A DNA stretch of 64,000 nucleotides from Hyphomonas sp. (GTDB taxonomy: Bacteria; Pseudomonadota; Alphaproteobacteria; Caulobacterales; Hyphomonadaceae). Under the pieces are notes generated by a model, which was not told where the DNA came from, did no database searches, and saw only the letters and a program-made list of their open reading frames with translations. The position numbers and the translations under genes are program-made. This document shows, one piece after another, positions 30,089 through 43,518 of the stretch (positions within the stretch are counted from its first letter, which is position 1; every line of letters begins with the position of its first letter). The stretch lies in NCBI RefSeq assembly GCF_022844445.1, contig NZ_JALHLS010000001.1, forward strand, positions 1 to 64,000, read 5' to 3'.

Positions 30089-31398
30089 TGTCCGAACTTT
30101 CCGCCAAGCGCCTCGCCCGTCTTAACGGCCGCCCCGGCGGCACGGTCGCCGCGCTGGACATCGGCTGTTCAAAAACCACTTGCCTGATCGGCCGTCCGGA
30201 TGCGGACAATCCGCGCCGCATGACCATTCTCGGCAGCGGGCGCCAGCAGACGCGTGGCTTCGCCGGCGGCAACATCACCGACATGGAAGGGCTGGAGCGA
30301 TCCATCCGCCTCGCCGTGGAAGACGCCGAGCGCGAAGCGGGCGAGCCGATTTCGGAAGTTATCCTCGGCATCACCGGCCCGAAGCTGTCTTCGCGTATGA
30401 TGTCTGCCAGCATCGAGATCGGCGGACGCGTCATCACCGCGAAAGATGTGCGGCGTCTGCACCAGCAAGTGCTGCTGCGCGCTGCGCAGTCCCCTGCCCT
30501 CAGGCAGGAGGATATCCTCTCTGCCTGGCCGGTGGTCTACACCATCGATAAGGCGGCAGGTCGCGTGCGCCAGCCCGTGGGCATGATTGCCGGCGCACTG
30601 ACCGTCAAGATGTCGATTGTCTCGGCCCCGCGCGCCATCGTGAAGAACCTGACGGAGTGCGTATTTCGCGCCCATCTCGGCGTCACGCAACTCGTGCCAT
30701 CCGCCATCGCCAGCGGCGCCGGCACCCTGATCGAGGACGAGATCGAGAACGGCGCCGTCTGCATCGACCTCGGTTCCGGCGTAACAGCCGTCTCAGTCTA
30801 CCTGCATGGATCGCCCGCCTGGCTCGGGCTCGTTCCAGCAGGAGGCGCCCATGTGACCGCCGACATCGCGCAGGGCATCGGCACGACCTTTGCCGCCGCC
30901 GAACGCCTCAAACAGCTTTACGGGACCGCCGACCTTGAAGGCCCCGGCCTCGCCGAGCGCATCGAGGCGCCGCGCCTCGGCGATGACGGACGCCTGCACG
31001 CCTCGCGACTGGAACGCGCCGAAATCGCCCGCATCATCGCGCCGCGTGTCGAAGAAATTTTCGAGATGGCGCTCGACTTGCTCGCCCGCAGCGATGTGAA
31101 ATCGGTGCTGCCCCAGCGTGTCGTGCTCACGGGTGGGGCAAGCCAGCTGCCAGGTGTGCGCGAAGTCGCCAACCGAATTCTCAAGACACCTATCCGTCTT
31201 GGCCGCCCCGTCCTTGCCGAAACTTTAGGCGAGCAACTGGCAACACCAGCTTTTTCAACGGCTTCTGGCCTGCTACTTTATCCCGAGTTGGGGTTCACCG
31301 ACGCCGCGCGGGCTGGCGCGCCGTCATTGGAAGCAGAAGCGGAGGGCGGCTCGGGACGGCTCAGGAGTGTGCTTTACTGGCTGAAGGAAAATTTCTGA
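30088..31398 (+). CDS. ftsA: Cell division protein FtsA
   Basis: VAALDIGCSKTTCLIG, IDLGSGVTAVSV, VLTGGASQLPGV. Confidence 0.95.
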   Translation: MSELSAKRLARLNGRPGGTVAALDIGCSKTTCLIGRPDADNPRRMTILGSGRQQTRGFAGGNITDMEGLERSIRLAVEDAEREAGEPISEVILGITGPKLSSRMMSASIEIGGRVITAKDVRRLHQQVLLRAAQSPALRQEDILSAWPVVYTIDKAAGRVRQPVGMIAGALTVKMSIVSAPRAIVKNLTECVFRAHLGVTQLVPSAIASGAGTLIEDEIENGAVCIDLGSGVTAVSVYLHGSPAWLGLVPAGGAHVTADIAQGIGTTFAAAERLKQLYGTADLEGPGLAERIEAPRLGDDGRLHASRLERAEIARIIAPRVEEIFEMALDLLARSDVKSVLPQRVVLTGGASQLPGVREVANRILKTPIRLGRPVLAETLGEQLATPAFSTASGLLLYPELGFTDAARAGAPSLEAEAEGGSGRLRSVLYWLKENF

Positions 31399-31492
31399 CG
31401 CCAAGCTCGGCCACTTAAGCGTTTTTTAGCGGCAGGAGCGCATTCTGCCCGCTCCAGCCAACCCGGCCGACGCAGACGCAGATTGAGGCGCA

Positions 31493-32935
31493 ATGACCCA
31501 GGAACTTAAGCCGCGGATCCTCGTGTTTGGTGTTGGCGGGGCTGGCGGCAACGCCATCAACAACATGATTGAGGCGAACCTCCAGGGCGTCGAGTTCATC
31601 GTGGCCAACACCGACGCGCAGGCCTTGTCGCGCTCGCGCGCCGACAGCCGTCTTCAGCTCGGCCTCGGCACCACGTCTGGCCTCGGCGCCGGCGCCCGTC
31701 CCGAGATCGGCGCCAAGGCCGCCGAAGAATCCATCGACGACATCCGCGCTCGTCTCGACGGCGCGCACGTGGTGTTCATCGCGGCCGGAATGGGCGGCGG
31801 CACTGGTACCGGCGCCGCGCCGATCATCGCGCGCGCCGCGCAGGAAATGGGCATCCTGACCATCGCTGTGATCACCAAGCCCTTCGGCTTCGAAGGCGCA
31901 CACCGTATGCGCCTCGCTGAAGAAGGCCTCGCGAAAATCCGCGGCCATGTCGACACGATGATCGTCGTGCCGAACCAGAATCTGTTCCGCATCGCCAACG
32001 ACAAGACAACTTTCGCGGACGCCTTCCGGATGGCCGATGACGTGCTCTATTCCGGCGTGCGTGGCATAACCGACCTGATCGTCATGCCAGGCCTGATCAA
32101 CCTCGACTTTGCGGACGTCAGCGCCATCATGCGCGGCATGGGCACCGCCCTGATGGGCATGGGCGAAGCCGCCGGCGAAGCTCGCGCGCTCGAAGCGGCG
32201 CGCCGCGCCATCGACAATCCGCTGCTCGACGACGTGACCATCAAGGGCGCCAAGGGCGTTCTGGTGAACATCACTGGCGGCTATGACATGACGCTGTTCG
32301 AGCTCGACGAAGCGGCCAACGAAATCCGCCGCGAGGTCGACCCCAACGCCAATATCATCCTCGGCTCCGCGTTCGATGCGAGCCTTGAGGGCCGCATCCG
32401 CGTGTCCGTAGTGGCCGCCGGCCTCGATGCCGCCTCGCGCCGCCTGCCCATCGCCCAGCCGATTTCGCCGCGCGTTCTGGCAACGGCCACCACCGCCCCG
32501 ATTCTTCCAGCCGAAGAGGCAGCGATCGAACCGGATAGCGCCGAAGACGAGATGATCGGCGCCGAAGATATCGAATTGACGGGCGCCGCACCGGACTATG
32601 GCGCCGATATCAGCGACCGGCCGAAGATCGTGACGCCGCCGCGCGTACCCGCCACGCCTGCGGCGCCGCCGGCCGGCATCTTCTCGGAGCGCACCGATGC
32701 GCCTGCTCCCGACCGGCCAACCCGCGAAGGCGCTCCGGCCGCTTCCGGCTTTGCGAACCTGTTCGGCTGGCGCCGTCCGGCGCCCCAGGGACAGAACGAT
32801 TCCGAACCGGGTCAGCGCGGCGCCCCCGCGGCCTCGCCGATCATCTCTGCCGCGGACGATCACCCGGAGCCGGCCCCCTTCGATGACGCCGATCTGGAGA
32901 TCCCCGCCTTCCTGCGCCGCTCTGCCAATCATTAG
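31493..32935 (+). CDS. ftsZ: Cell division protein FtsZ
   Basis: [31 protein letters not shown] tubulin signature; C-terminal [14 protein letters not shown]. Confidence 0.98.
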   Translation: MTQELKPRILVFGVGGAGGNAINNMIEANLQGVEFIVANTDAQALSRSRADSRLQLGLGTTSGLGAGARPEIGAKAAEESIDDIRARLDGAHVVFIAAGMGGGTGTGAAPIIARAAQEMGILTIAVITKPFGFEGAHRMRLAEEGLAKIRGHVDTMIVVPNQNLFRIANDKTTFADAFRMADDVLYSGVRGITDLIVMPGLINLDFADVSAIMRGMGTALMGMGEAAGEARALEAARRAIDNPLLDDVTIKGAKGVLVNITGGYDMTLFELDEAANEIRREVDPNANIILGSAFDASLEGRIRVSVVAAGLDAASRRLPIAQPISPRVLATATTAPILPAEEAAIEPDSAEDEMIGAEDIELTGAAPDYGADISDRPKIVTPPRVPATPAAPPAGIFSERTDAPAPDRPTREGAPAASGFANLFGWRRPAPQGQNDSEPGQRGAPAASPIISAADDHPEPAPFDDADLEIPAFLRRSANH

Positions 32936-33120
32936 AGGCCCGGTGTGGCCTTCCGGCGACACATTTCAGCCAGGTTAATTTCCTTCTGATTCAAAAGGTT
33001 GGACTGTTTCCAGGCCGCGAGCTGTAATACAGCGAAATATCGCGTGTTTTGAGTGCCGGGCCGCGCCGGGCCATCTAGTCTGCTATGTATATGTGTAGCG
33101 GGCTGAAGGCCGACAGAGAC

Positions 33121-34032
33121 ATGGCAGTTGAGCGGCAAACCACGATTTCGCGCAAGGTGAGCTGCGCAGGGATTGGCGTGCACTCCGGTGCGCGCGCCCG
33201 GCTGACCCTAAATCCCGCCCTCGCCAATTCTGGCATCCGCTTCGTGCGCGTCGATGCCGCCCCGGGCACGGGCGAAATTTCTGCCCATGCCGAATCCGTC
33301 TCCGACACCCAACTCGGCACCACACTCTCGAACGAGCATGGCGTCTCGGTGGCTGTGGTCGAGCACCTGCTGGCTGCTGTGGCAGGTCTCGGCATCGACA
33401 ACCTGCGGATTGAGATCGATGGCCCCGAAGTGCCGATCATGGACGGCTCGTCCTCAGTCTTCTACGAATTGCTCCTGCAGGCCGGCCAGCGCACGCTGGG
33501 CGCCGCCCGCCGCCGCATCCGCATCCTCGAGAAGGTCGAAATGCGCGAGGGCCCGAAGCGCGCAACCCTCTCCCCGTCGCACAATGACGTGCTGACGCTT
33601 CGTGCTCGCATCGAGTATGACGACCAGCATATCGGCGTGCAGCAGATGGCGATGCGCCTCGCCCCTGGCATGTTCGCCCGCGATCTCGCCTTTGCGCGCA
33701 CCTACGGCTTTGCCCGCGATGTCGAGATGCTTCGCGCGATGGGCCTTGCCCGCGGCGGCTCGCTCGAGAACGCGGTCGTCATCGGCGAAGATGGCGTGAT
33801 GAACCCCGAAGGCCTTCGCATCGAGGACGAGTTCGTCCGCCACAAGATGCTGGATGCCGTCGGCGACCTGATGCTCGCCGGCGCTCCGATTGCGGGAGAC
33901 TATGACGCCGTGCAACCAGGCCATGCACTGAACAACAAGCTGGTCCGCAAGCTCCTTGCCACGCCTTCTGCCTGGTGCTGGGAAGAAGCCGGGGTGCACG
34001 CTGCAACCGAAGTGGTTCGCGCAGCGGTCTGA
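33121..34032 (+). CDS. lpxC: UDP-3-O-acyl-N-acetylglucosamine deacetylase
   Basis: VEHLLAAVAGLGIDN, EVPIMDGSS, HKMLDAVGDL zinc motifs. Confidence 0.95.
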   Translation: MAVERQTTISRKVSCAGIGVHSGARARLTLNPALANSGIRFVRVDAAPGTGEISAHAESVSDTQLGTTLSNEHGVSVAVVEHLLAAVAGLGIDNLRIEIDGPEVPIMDGSSSVFYELLLQAGQRTLGAARRRIRILEKVEMREGPKRATLSPSHNDVLTLRARIEYDDQHIGVQQMAMRLAPGMFARDLAFARTYGFARDVEMLRAMGLARGGSLENAVVIGEDGVMNPEGLRIEDEFVRHKMLDAVGDLMLAGAPIAGDYDAVQPGHALNNKLVRKLLATPSAWCWEEAGVHAATEVVRAAV

Positions 34033-34058
34033 AACTGCTGCAGGGCCCGGGCGCTGCC

Positions 34059-34493
34059 CTAACCCATCAAGCCGCGTTGATCGCCGTTAGCTGCCGGCTC
34101 GGCCGGGGTCAGTGCGTCCGCATCCTCATCGCTCCGCCCGGCCAATGACCGGACCAGTGCCATCAGGTGGGTGCGAATGCGTTCGTCCTCGATGCGGGAA
34201 AAGTTTCGGACGAGATCGATCACCGCGCGGGACGACCCGGCAGCCGATTCGACTTTTTCGGTGGCGCCAAAAAACCAGCCCGGCTGGACTTCCATCACTT
34301 CGGCAATCTGGGCGAGGCGCCCGGCGCTGACGCGGTTGGCCCCCGTCTCGTATTTCTGGATCTGCTGGTAGGAGATGCCGAGCGCATCTGCGAGCTGGTC
34401 CTGGGTCAGGCCCAGAAGGATGCGGCGGCGGCGCATCCGCTCACCGACCTGGCGGTCAACCGTGTTGGCGTCACTCAATTTCCGGTTCGTCAT
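34059..34493 (-). CDS. XRE-family HTH transcriptional regulator
   Basis: RRRILLGLTQDQLADALGISYQQIQKYETGANRVSAGRL. Confidence 0.92.
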   Translation of the reverse strand: MTNRKLSDANTVDRQVGERMRRRRILLGLTQDQLADALGISYQQIQKYETGANRVSAGRLAQIAEVMEVQPGWFFGATEKVESAAGSSRAVIDLVRNFSRIEDERIRTHLMALVRSLAGRSDEDADALTPAEPAANGDQRGLMG

Positions 34494-34755
34494 GACTGTA
34501 CCTGATCAACTTGCCTGCAACCCTGAACTTGGCCGTTTCCGGTAGTGGCAGCGCGGGCGGCGCAGCGATCCGGGCCAAAACTGCATTTGTGACACGTAGA
34601 GTGGATGCCCCGCCTGACAAGCCCAATACCTTCCGATTGCCGGGTGTGAGGCTCTCAGGCCAGAAAACCCTGCCATTCGGGCCTTGGAAAGGCGGGTCCA
34701 TTCGGGCTAAGCAAACAGGCGAAACGCTTGATGCTGCAGATACAGGCCGCTGCCC

Positions 34756-35589
34756 ATGTCCCGACTGATGACCCTTCCCTTGGCGATTGCCGTCTGTGCG
34801 CTGGCCCTGGGGGCCTGCCAGTCCAACAAGCGCAATACCGAACTTGCCTATGTCGAGCGCCCAGTGGAGCAGCTCTACAATCAGGGCGCCCGCCAGCTGG
34901 ACGATCGCAAATATGAGGACGCGATCCTCTTCTTCGCTGAAGTCGAGCGCCAGCACCCCTATTCCGAATGGGCGCGCAAATCGATGGTCATGTCGGCCTA
35001 CGCTTCCTACCAGACACGCGATTACACGACCGCCATCTCCGCTGCCGAGCGCTATCTCGCGCTCCACCCCGGCGGCTCGGAAGCCGAATATGCTTATTAC
35101 CTGATTGCCCTCTGCCACTTCGACCAGATCATTGATGTCGGCCGCGACCAGGCGACCACCGAGCGCGCCAGCACGGCGCTCAACGACATCATTCGACGCT
35201 TCCCGCAGAGCGAATATGCCAAGGATGCGCGCATCAAGCTCGACATGGTCAACGACCAGCTTGCTGGCAAGGAAATGACGGTCGGCCGGTGGTACCTGCG
35301 TTCCAACCAGACCCTGTCGGCGGTCAACCGTTTCCGTACGGTCGTCGACACATATCAGACGACCAGCCACACACCCGAGGCGCTGCACCGTCTCGTGGAA
35401 GCCTACCTGACGCTCGGCCTCAAGGATCAGGCGCTCGCGGCCGGTGCCACGCTCGGCTACAATTATCCCGAAACCGAATGGTACCGGTTGAGCTACCGCC
35501 TGCTCAGCAACAAGGGTGTTGATCTCGACACGATTAGCGAGTCGCAGAAGCGCACGCTCCTGCAGCGCCTGATTCCCGGCGGAAAATAA
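34756..35589 (+). CDS. bamD: Outer membrane assembly lipoprotein BamD
   Basis: Lipobox LALGAC; TPR organisation; RHPYSEW-like QHPYSEWARKSMVMSAYASY. Confidence 0.92.
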   Translation: MSRLMTLPLAIAVCALALGACQSNKRNTELAYVERPVEQLYNQGARQLDDRKYEDAILFFAEVERQHPYSEWARKSMVMSAYASYQTRDYTTAISAAERYLALHPGGSEAEYAYYLIALCHFDQIIDVGRDQATTERASTALNDIIRRFPQSEYAKDARIKLDMVNDQLAGKEMTVGRWYLRSNQTLSAVNRFRTVVDTYQTTSHTPEALHRLVEAYLTLGLKDQALAAGATLGYNYPETEWYRLSYRLLSNKGVDLDTISESQKRTLLQRLIPGGK

Positions 35590-35605
35590 TCCTTACCCGG
35601 AAGTC

Positions 35606-39393
<3,788 letters not shown>

Positions 39394-39412
39394 GGGTGTG
39401 GAATTATCACAA

Positions 39413-39427
39413 GAACAAAAGCGGAAC
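39413..39427 (-). promoter_or_regulatory. Alphaproteobacterial LexA/SOS box GTTC-CGCTTTT-GTTC upstream of recN
   Basis: Exact GTTC-N7-GTTC on the minus strand, 20 nt upstream of the recN start. Confidence 0.75.
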
Positions 39428-39503
39428 AAATGGAATCTTGCTTGCCAGCTGCAATGCGTTCCAGTCTTCTGCCCAAAGGCGAATTGCGGCCGAGGGAGAC
39501 GGG

Positions 39504-40217
39504 GTGGACGCAGCCAGATTCCTGTTCACGGGACTACGCTGGTGCGGCCTCGCACTCCTGGCGGCGCTGGTTTGCGCCTTCTGGTATCTCGGCGCGTCCT
39601 GGCTCGCGGCGGCGCTGCCACTGAAGGGAAAGGTCGCCCACCTGCCGCCGGCCAAGCCCGCCGCCTTCCTCTGTGAAGCCGCCTTTCACACCGACATCGC
39701 CCTGCCGCTCGACGGCGAGGTTATCAACTGGCGCAAGGAATTGCGCGGCCATATCCCGGACTACCTGCCGCGCGACACCTATCTCCTCTTCGGCTGGGGC
39801 GACTCGGTCTTCTTCACGAAAGTTCTGTACCCGGAAGACCTGACCGCTTCGCGCGCCCTCTCTGCCCTCGCAGGCATGAACCAGGTCGCCATGCGCATCG
39901 TGCCGGTCTACGGCTCGGATGTGCGCGAAGTTTGCAAACCCTTACCCGGCGGACAGCAGACGAAAACCGTTCTTATCGACGAGATCCTGAAAAGCCTGAA
40001 GAAAGACGAGGGCGGCGCCTATCGCCCGATCGAGACAAGCGTGCCCGGCGAACTGCTGCTCACTGCCAAGGGCCGCTACAGCCCCTTCAACACCTGCAAC
40101 CAGTGGACCGCAGCCGCGCTCGGCAAGGCGGGCCTGCCCCGCGCCGCCTTCGCGCCATTTGCGTGGAGCGTGACCGAACCGCTGGAGCGCATCAAAGGAA
40201 CCACCCCTGATGGCTGA
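39504..40217 (+). CDS. DUF2459-like (TIGR02117-type) membrane protein
   Basis: HTDIALPLD, FGWGDSVFF, YSPFNTCNQWTAAAL; GTG start with GAGGGAG upstream; longer ORF from 39381. Confidence 0.75.
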   Translation: MDAARFLFTGLRWCGLALLAALVCAFWYLGASWLAAALPLKGKVAHLPPAKPAAFLCEAAFHTDIALPLDGEVINWRKELRGHIPDYLPRDTYLLFGWGDSVFFTKVLYPEDLTASRALSALAGMNQVAMRIVPVYGSDVREVCKPLPGGQQTKTVLIDEILKSLKKDEGGAYRPIETSVPGELLLTAKGRYSPFNTCNQWTAAALGKAGLPRAAFAPFAWSVTEPLERIKGTTPDG

Positions 40218-41334
40218 CGGAGCAACCCGCCCCTGCCCCGACTGGTATGCAAAGCCCCAGCTTGGTATCTTCATTCACTGGGGCATCTTCACGATCCCCG
40301 CCTGGGCGCCGCGCGGGCGGATGATCCACGAGCTCACCGGTGACGATTTCGACATGAGCGCCGTGCTGACGCCCTATTCGGAGTGGTATGCGAACGCCAT
40401 GCGCGTTGAGGGCAGCGCAACGCGCGACCGCCACAAGCGCCTCTATGGCGACAAGCCATTCACGGATTTCCGGGCAGAGTTCGATGCGGCCGCCGAAGCG
40501 TTCGATGCCGATCAGTGGGCGGACTTCTTCGCCGCCAGCGGCGCCACCTATGTTGTCTTCGTCACCAAACACCATGACGGCTATTGCCTCTGGCCAACGG
40601 ACGTACCCAATCCGCACCGCCCGGGCTGGAACACCGCGCGGGACTTTGTCGGCGAGCTTGGCGAGGCCGTCCGCGCGCGCGGCATGCGCTACGGCCTTTA
40701 TTATTCTGGCGGCCTCGACTGGACCTTCCGCGACACGCCCATCGCCAATATCGGCGACATGTTCGCGTGCGTGCCGACCGAGGATGATTACCGCCAGTAT
40801 GCGATGGCGCAATCGAAGGAACTGATCGACCGCTACAAGCCGTCTGTCTTCTGGAACGACATCTGCTGGCCGAGCGGCGAGGATGTACCTCGCCTCATCG
40901 ACTATTATTACAGCGTCGTGCCGGACGGCGTCGTCAACGACCGGTGGCTCGCCAACGAAGCCTTCTTCAATTCCCTGCGCGACCCCGCCACCCGCGCCGC
41001 ATTCAATACCATGCTGAAGGCGCGCACCACCGGCGGCCAGCAGGAAGAGACACCCGCACCCTATGCCGATTTCCGCTGCGTGGAGTTCGGCCTCGGCGTC
41101 ATCCCGAAGGAAATGAAATGGGAGGCCTGCCGCGGCCTCGGCCTCGGCTTTGGCTACAACCAGGATGAATTGCCGGAAGATTATCTCACACCCGCCCAGC
41201 TGATTGATCTCTACACGGACGTCACCGTCCAGCGGGGCAACCTACTGATCAATGTAGGTCCGATGGCGGACGGCACCATTCCAGAAATCCAGCAGGCCCC
41301 GCTGCGCGCGCTCGGCAAGCGTCTCGGGAAATGA
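40210..41334 (+). CDS. Alpha-L-fucosidase-like glycoside hydrolase (GH29)
   Basis: FIHWGIFTIPAW, TKHHDGYCLWP, FWNDICWP, LLINVGPMADGTIPEIQ. Confidence 0.88.
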   Translation: MADGATRPCPDWYAKPQLGIFIHWGIFTIPAWAPRGRMIHELTGDDFDMSAVLTPYSEWYANAMRVEGSATRDRHKRLYGDKPFTDFRAEFDAAAEAFDADQWADFFAASGATYVVFVTKHHDGYCLWPTDVPNPHRPGWNTARDFVGELGEAVRARGMRYGLYYSGGLDWTFRDTPIANIGDMFACVPTEDDYRQYAMAQSKELIDRYKPSVFWNDICWPSGEDVPRLIDYYYSVVPDGVVNDRWLANEAFFNSLRDPATRAAFNTMLKARTTGGQQEETPAPYADFRCVEFGLGVIPKEMKWEACRGLGLGFGYNQDELPEDYLTPAQLIDLYTDVTVQRGNLLINVGPMADGTIPEIQQAPLRALGKRLGK

Positions 41335-41564
41335 CCCGGCTGCAGAAATTCCTGCTCGGCCTTCTGCCGCCGGACCGGCGCGCCGAGGCCGAAGCGGAAT
41401 CGCGCCGCTGGAAAGTCGTCTGCGCTGCCTGCGGTCAGGCGACCTCCATCTGGGACATGGGCGGCGTCCGCTATGGCGCCACCGGCCGCTCGCTTACCTG
41501 GGGCCGCTGCAAAGCCTGCGGCAAGCGGGGCAAGCACCGTGTCGAGCGACACGAAACACACTGA
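41331..41564 (+). CDS. Small zinc-ribbon-like protein
   Basis: Two CxxC motifs (CAACG, CKACG); ATGA overlap with the fucosidase stop. Confidence 0.65.
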   Translation: MTRLQKFLLGLLPPDRRAEAEAESRRWKVVCAACGQATSIWDMGGVRYGATGRSLTWGRCKACGKRGKHRVERHETH

Positions 41565-41574
41565 AAGGCAGGAT

Positions 41575-42357
41575 ATGATCAACTATGCAGACCAGACCAT
41601 CCTCGTCACCGGCGGCGCCTCGGGCATCGGCAAGGCGCTGGCCGAAGCCTTCGCGGCGCGCGGCGCCGAGGTCATCATAGCGGACGTGCAGGCCAGCGCC
41701 GCTGAGGCCGTCGCTGCCAGCCTGAACGGGCATGCGATCGCCTGCGACCTGTCCGATCCTGCCGCACCCTCAAGCCTCATCGATGCTGCCTGGGCCTGGA
41801 GGGGCAAGCTGGACTTTGTCTGCGCCAATGCCGGCACCGGCGTGCGCAATCCCGTCCGGAAGGAAGATTTCGGTCCGGCTACCGAGCGTGTTTTCGCCGT
41901 CAACATGCGCGCGCCGATCCTGATGGCTCAGGCCTATGCCGCAAAGCTGGAACCGGCCGGCAGGCGCGGGCGCCTGATGATTACCAGTTCCGAGAATGCC
42001 CTCAGCCTGCCGGCAGGTGTACGGCGGAGCCGCATCGGCGCCTATGCCGCATCCAAGCATGGCGTGCTGATCCTTGCCGAATGGCTGCGCGAGGAACTCG
42101 CGGGCGCCACCATGGACCTGCATGTCCTCCTGCCCGGCGCCGTCTACACGCCGCTGGTTGCCGCCGGGATCCCGGACCCCGCTCTGGCGCCCAAGGAACT
42201 CGGCCTCATCCTGCCGGAACGCTGCGTCGAACTCGCCCTGAAAGGCCTCGATCTCGGCCTCTTCTACATTCCGACGCACGCGCACACCGCAGCAGACATG
42301 CAGGCGCGCACGCAAGGCGTGGCTGATGCGCTGAAAGCCCTCGGACTGACGCCCTAG
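41575..42357 (+). CDS. Short-chain dehydrogenase/reductase
   Basis: LVTGGASGIGKALA, NAG, YAASKHG. Confidence 0.93.
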   Translation: MINYADQTILVTGGASGIGKALAEAFAARGAEVIIADVQASAAEAVAASLNGHAIACDLSDPAAPSSLIDAAWAWRGKLDFVCANAGTGVRNPVRKEDFGPATERVFAVNMRAPILMAQAYAAKLEPAGRRGRLMITSSENALSLPAGVRRSRIGAYAASKHGVLILAEWLREELAGATMDLHVLLPGAVYTPLVAAGIPDPALAPKELGLILPERCVELALKGLDLGLFYIPTHAHTAADMQARTQGVADALKALGLTP

Positions 42358-42830
42358 CCCGCGCGTTTCGCCCCTGGCAGCCGCTCGACGACCATCGCCA
42401 CCGGCCTGCGCCGGGCGCCGTGCCGGCCCTTGAAGCGCACCGCCTCGCCGACACGCGGCGCGCGCTGGAAGGCTGCGACGTCGAAACGCACAAGCCCCTT
42501 CACCCGGTCAGACCGGATCAGGCCCACGGCCTTGTAGCGGTCAAAGTGAATCACGTTGCCGGACACCCACTCCTCCGGGTCGAGATCGGGCGCGGCGGCA
42601 TGGAGCGCAACCGCCTTGGCTGCGGCGCCAGCCGGCAGGGCCGCGGCACCACCGCTGCCAACCTCTGCGACCGTGTGCTTGCGGCGGCCAAGCAGCGCCG
42701 CCACCAGCAACACGACGCCGAGCACAACCGCCGTGAACAGCGCTGCCGCGACCGTCAGGCGCACGTTATCACCCCAGGCTGCCGGCAGCATGTCTGCAAC
42801 CGGCGCCAGTATTGTTTGTATGTCCAACAT
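42354..42830 (-). CDS. Membrane-anchored protein with cold-shock-domain-like C-terminal region
   Basis: N-terminal TM LTVAAALFTAVVLGVVLLVAALLG; SGNVIHFDRYKAVGLIRSDRVKGLVRFDVAAF…GEAVRFKGRHGARRRPVAMVVERL. Confidence 0.55.
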   Translation of the reverse strand: MLDIQTILAPVADMLPAAWGDNVRLTVAAALFTAVVLGVVLLVAALLGRRKHTVAEVGSGGAAALPAGAAAKAVALHAAAPDLDPEEWVSGNVIHFDRYKAVGLIRSDRVKGLVRFDVAAFQRAPRVGEAVRFKGRHGARRRPVAMVVERLPGAKRAG

Positions 42831-42906
42831 TGCCTCCCTGGAACGCGCACAGGGATAGTCCGGCGACTCGGTCGCCCAAAGCGCAGGCACCGGATTCAGG
42901 GCACAG

Positions 42907-42939
42907 AAATCAGGCAGCGCCCAAAAATCAGGCAGCGCC
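42907..42939. repeat. Two direct copies of AAATCAGGCAGCGCC, 18-bp period
   Basis: Read directly from sequence. Confidence 0.9.
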
Positions 42940-42957
42940 AGGCGGCGATTCGAACGG

Positions 42958-43518
42958 TCAGGTAAGGTCGAGCAGGGTTTCCAGCGCGTCGCCGTCATCG
43001 TCAGCTGCGGCGCCTGCCGCGCCTGTTGCATCCGCAAGGTGCAGGCGCAGGAGATGGTTCAGGTCCCGCGCCGCCGCGACTCCCGCATAGGCAAACCAGA
43101 TAACGCCGATCAGCACCGCAATCATTATGAACAGCGGCACCATCACGACCGCCGGCGGCAGGCTGCGAATCAGGTCACTGACGCTGCCGGGTAGAAACTG
43201 GTTGAGCAGCACAAGCACGCCCACCGGCACGGAAATATTGGCCACCAACGTCAGGCGCAGGGCGGAGGCCGCCTGATCCTGGTTGACGGCGCTGCGCACC
43301 ACGAGGCGGCCGAGCTGGACCGCGTCCAGCCCCGCCACCAGCGGCGCCAGCTTGCGCGCCGCCGCTGAGCGCGTCAGCTGCGTCATCCGGTCAAACCCGG
43401 TGCGCTCCGACACACCGCCAAACCATGTCCGGTGCGGCCGCATGAAGGCCCGGTTCGAAAAAATCGGCGCGATCTGGCTCCAGAGGGCTTCGACCGGAAC
43501 CTTGTCAGCCGAACTCAT
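42958..43518 (-). CDS. Hypothetical membrane protein
   Basis: Two hydrophobic segments; overlaps pepP start by 4 bp. Confidence 0.7.
   Translation of the reverse strand: MSSADKVPVEALWSQIAPIFSNRAFMRPHRTWFGGVSERTGFDRMTQLTRSAAARKLAPLVAGLDAVQLGRLVVRSAVNQDQAASALRLTLVANISVPVGVLVLLNQFLPGSVSDLIRSLPPAVVMVPLFIMIAVLIGVIWFAYAGVAAARDLNHLLRLHLADATGAAGAAADDDGDALETLLDLT

Noticed and set aside
31415-32962. 515-aa minus-strand ORF opposite ftsZ
   Set aside because: Mirror ORF of a high-GC coding strand; low-complexity Arg/Gly/Ala/His-rich translation; ftsZ on the plus strand is unambiguous.
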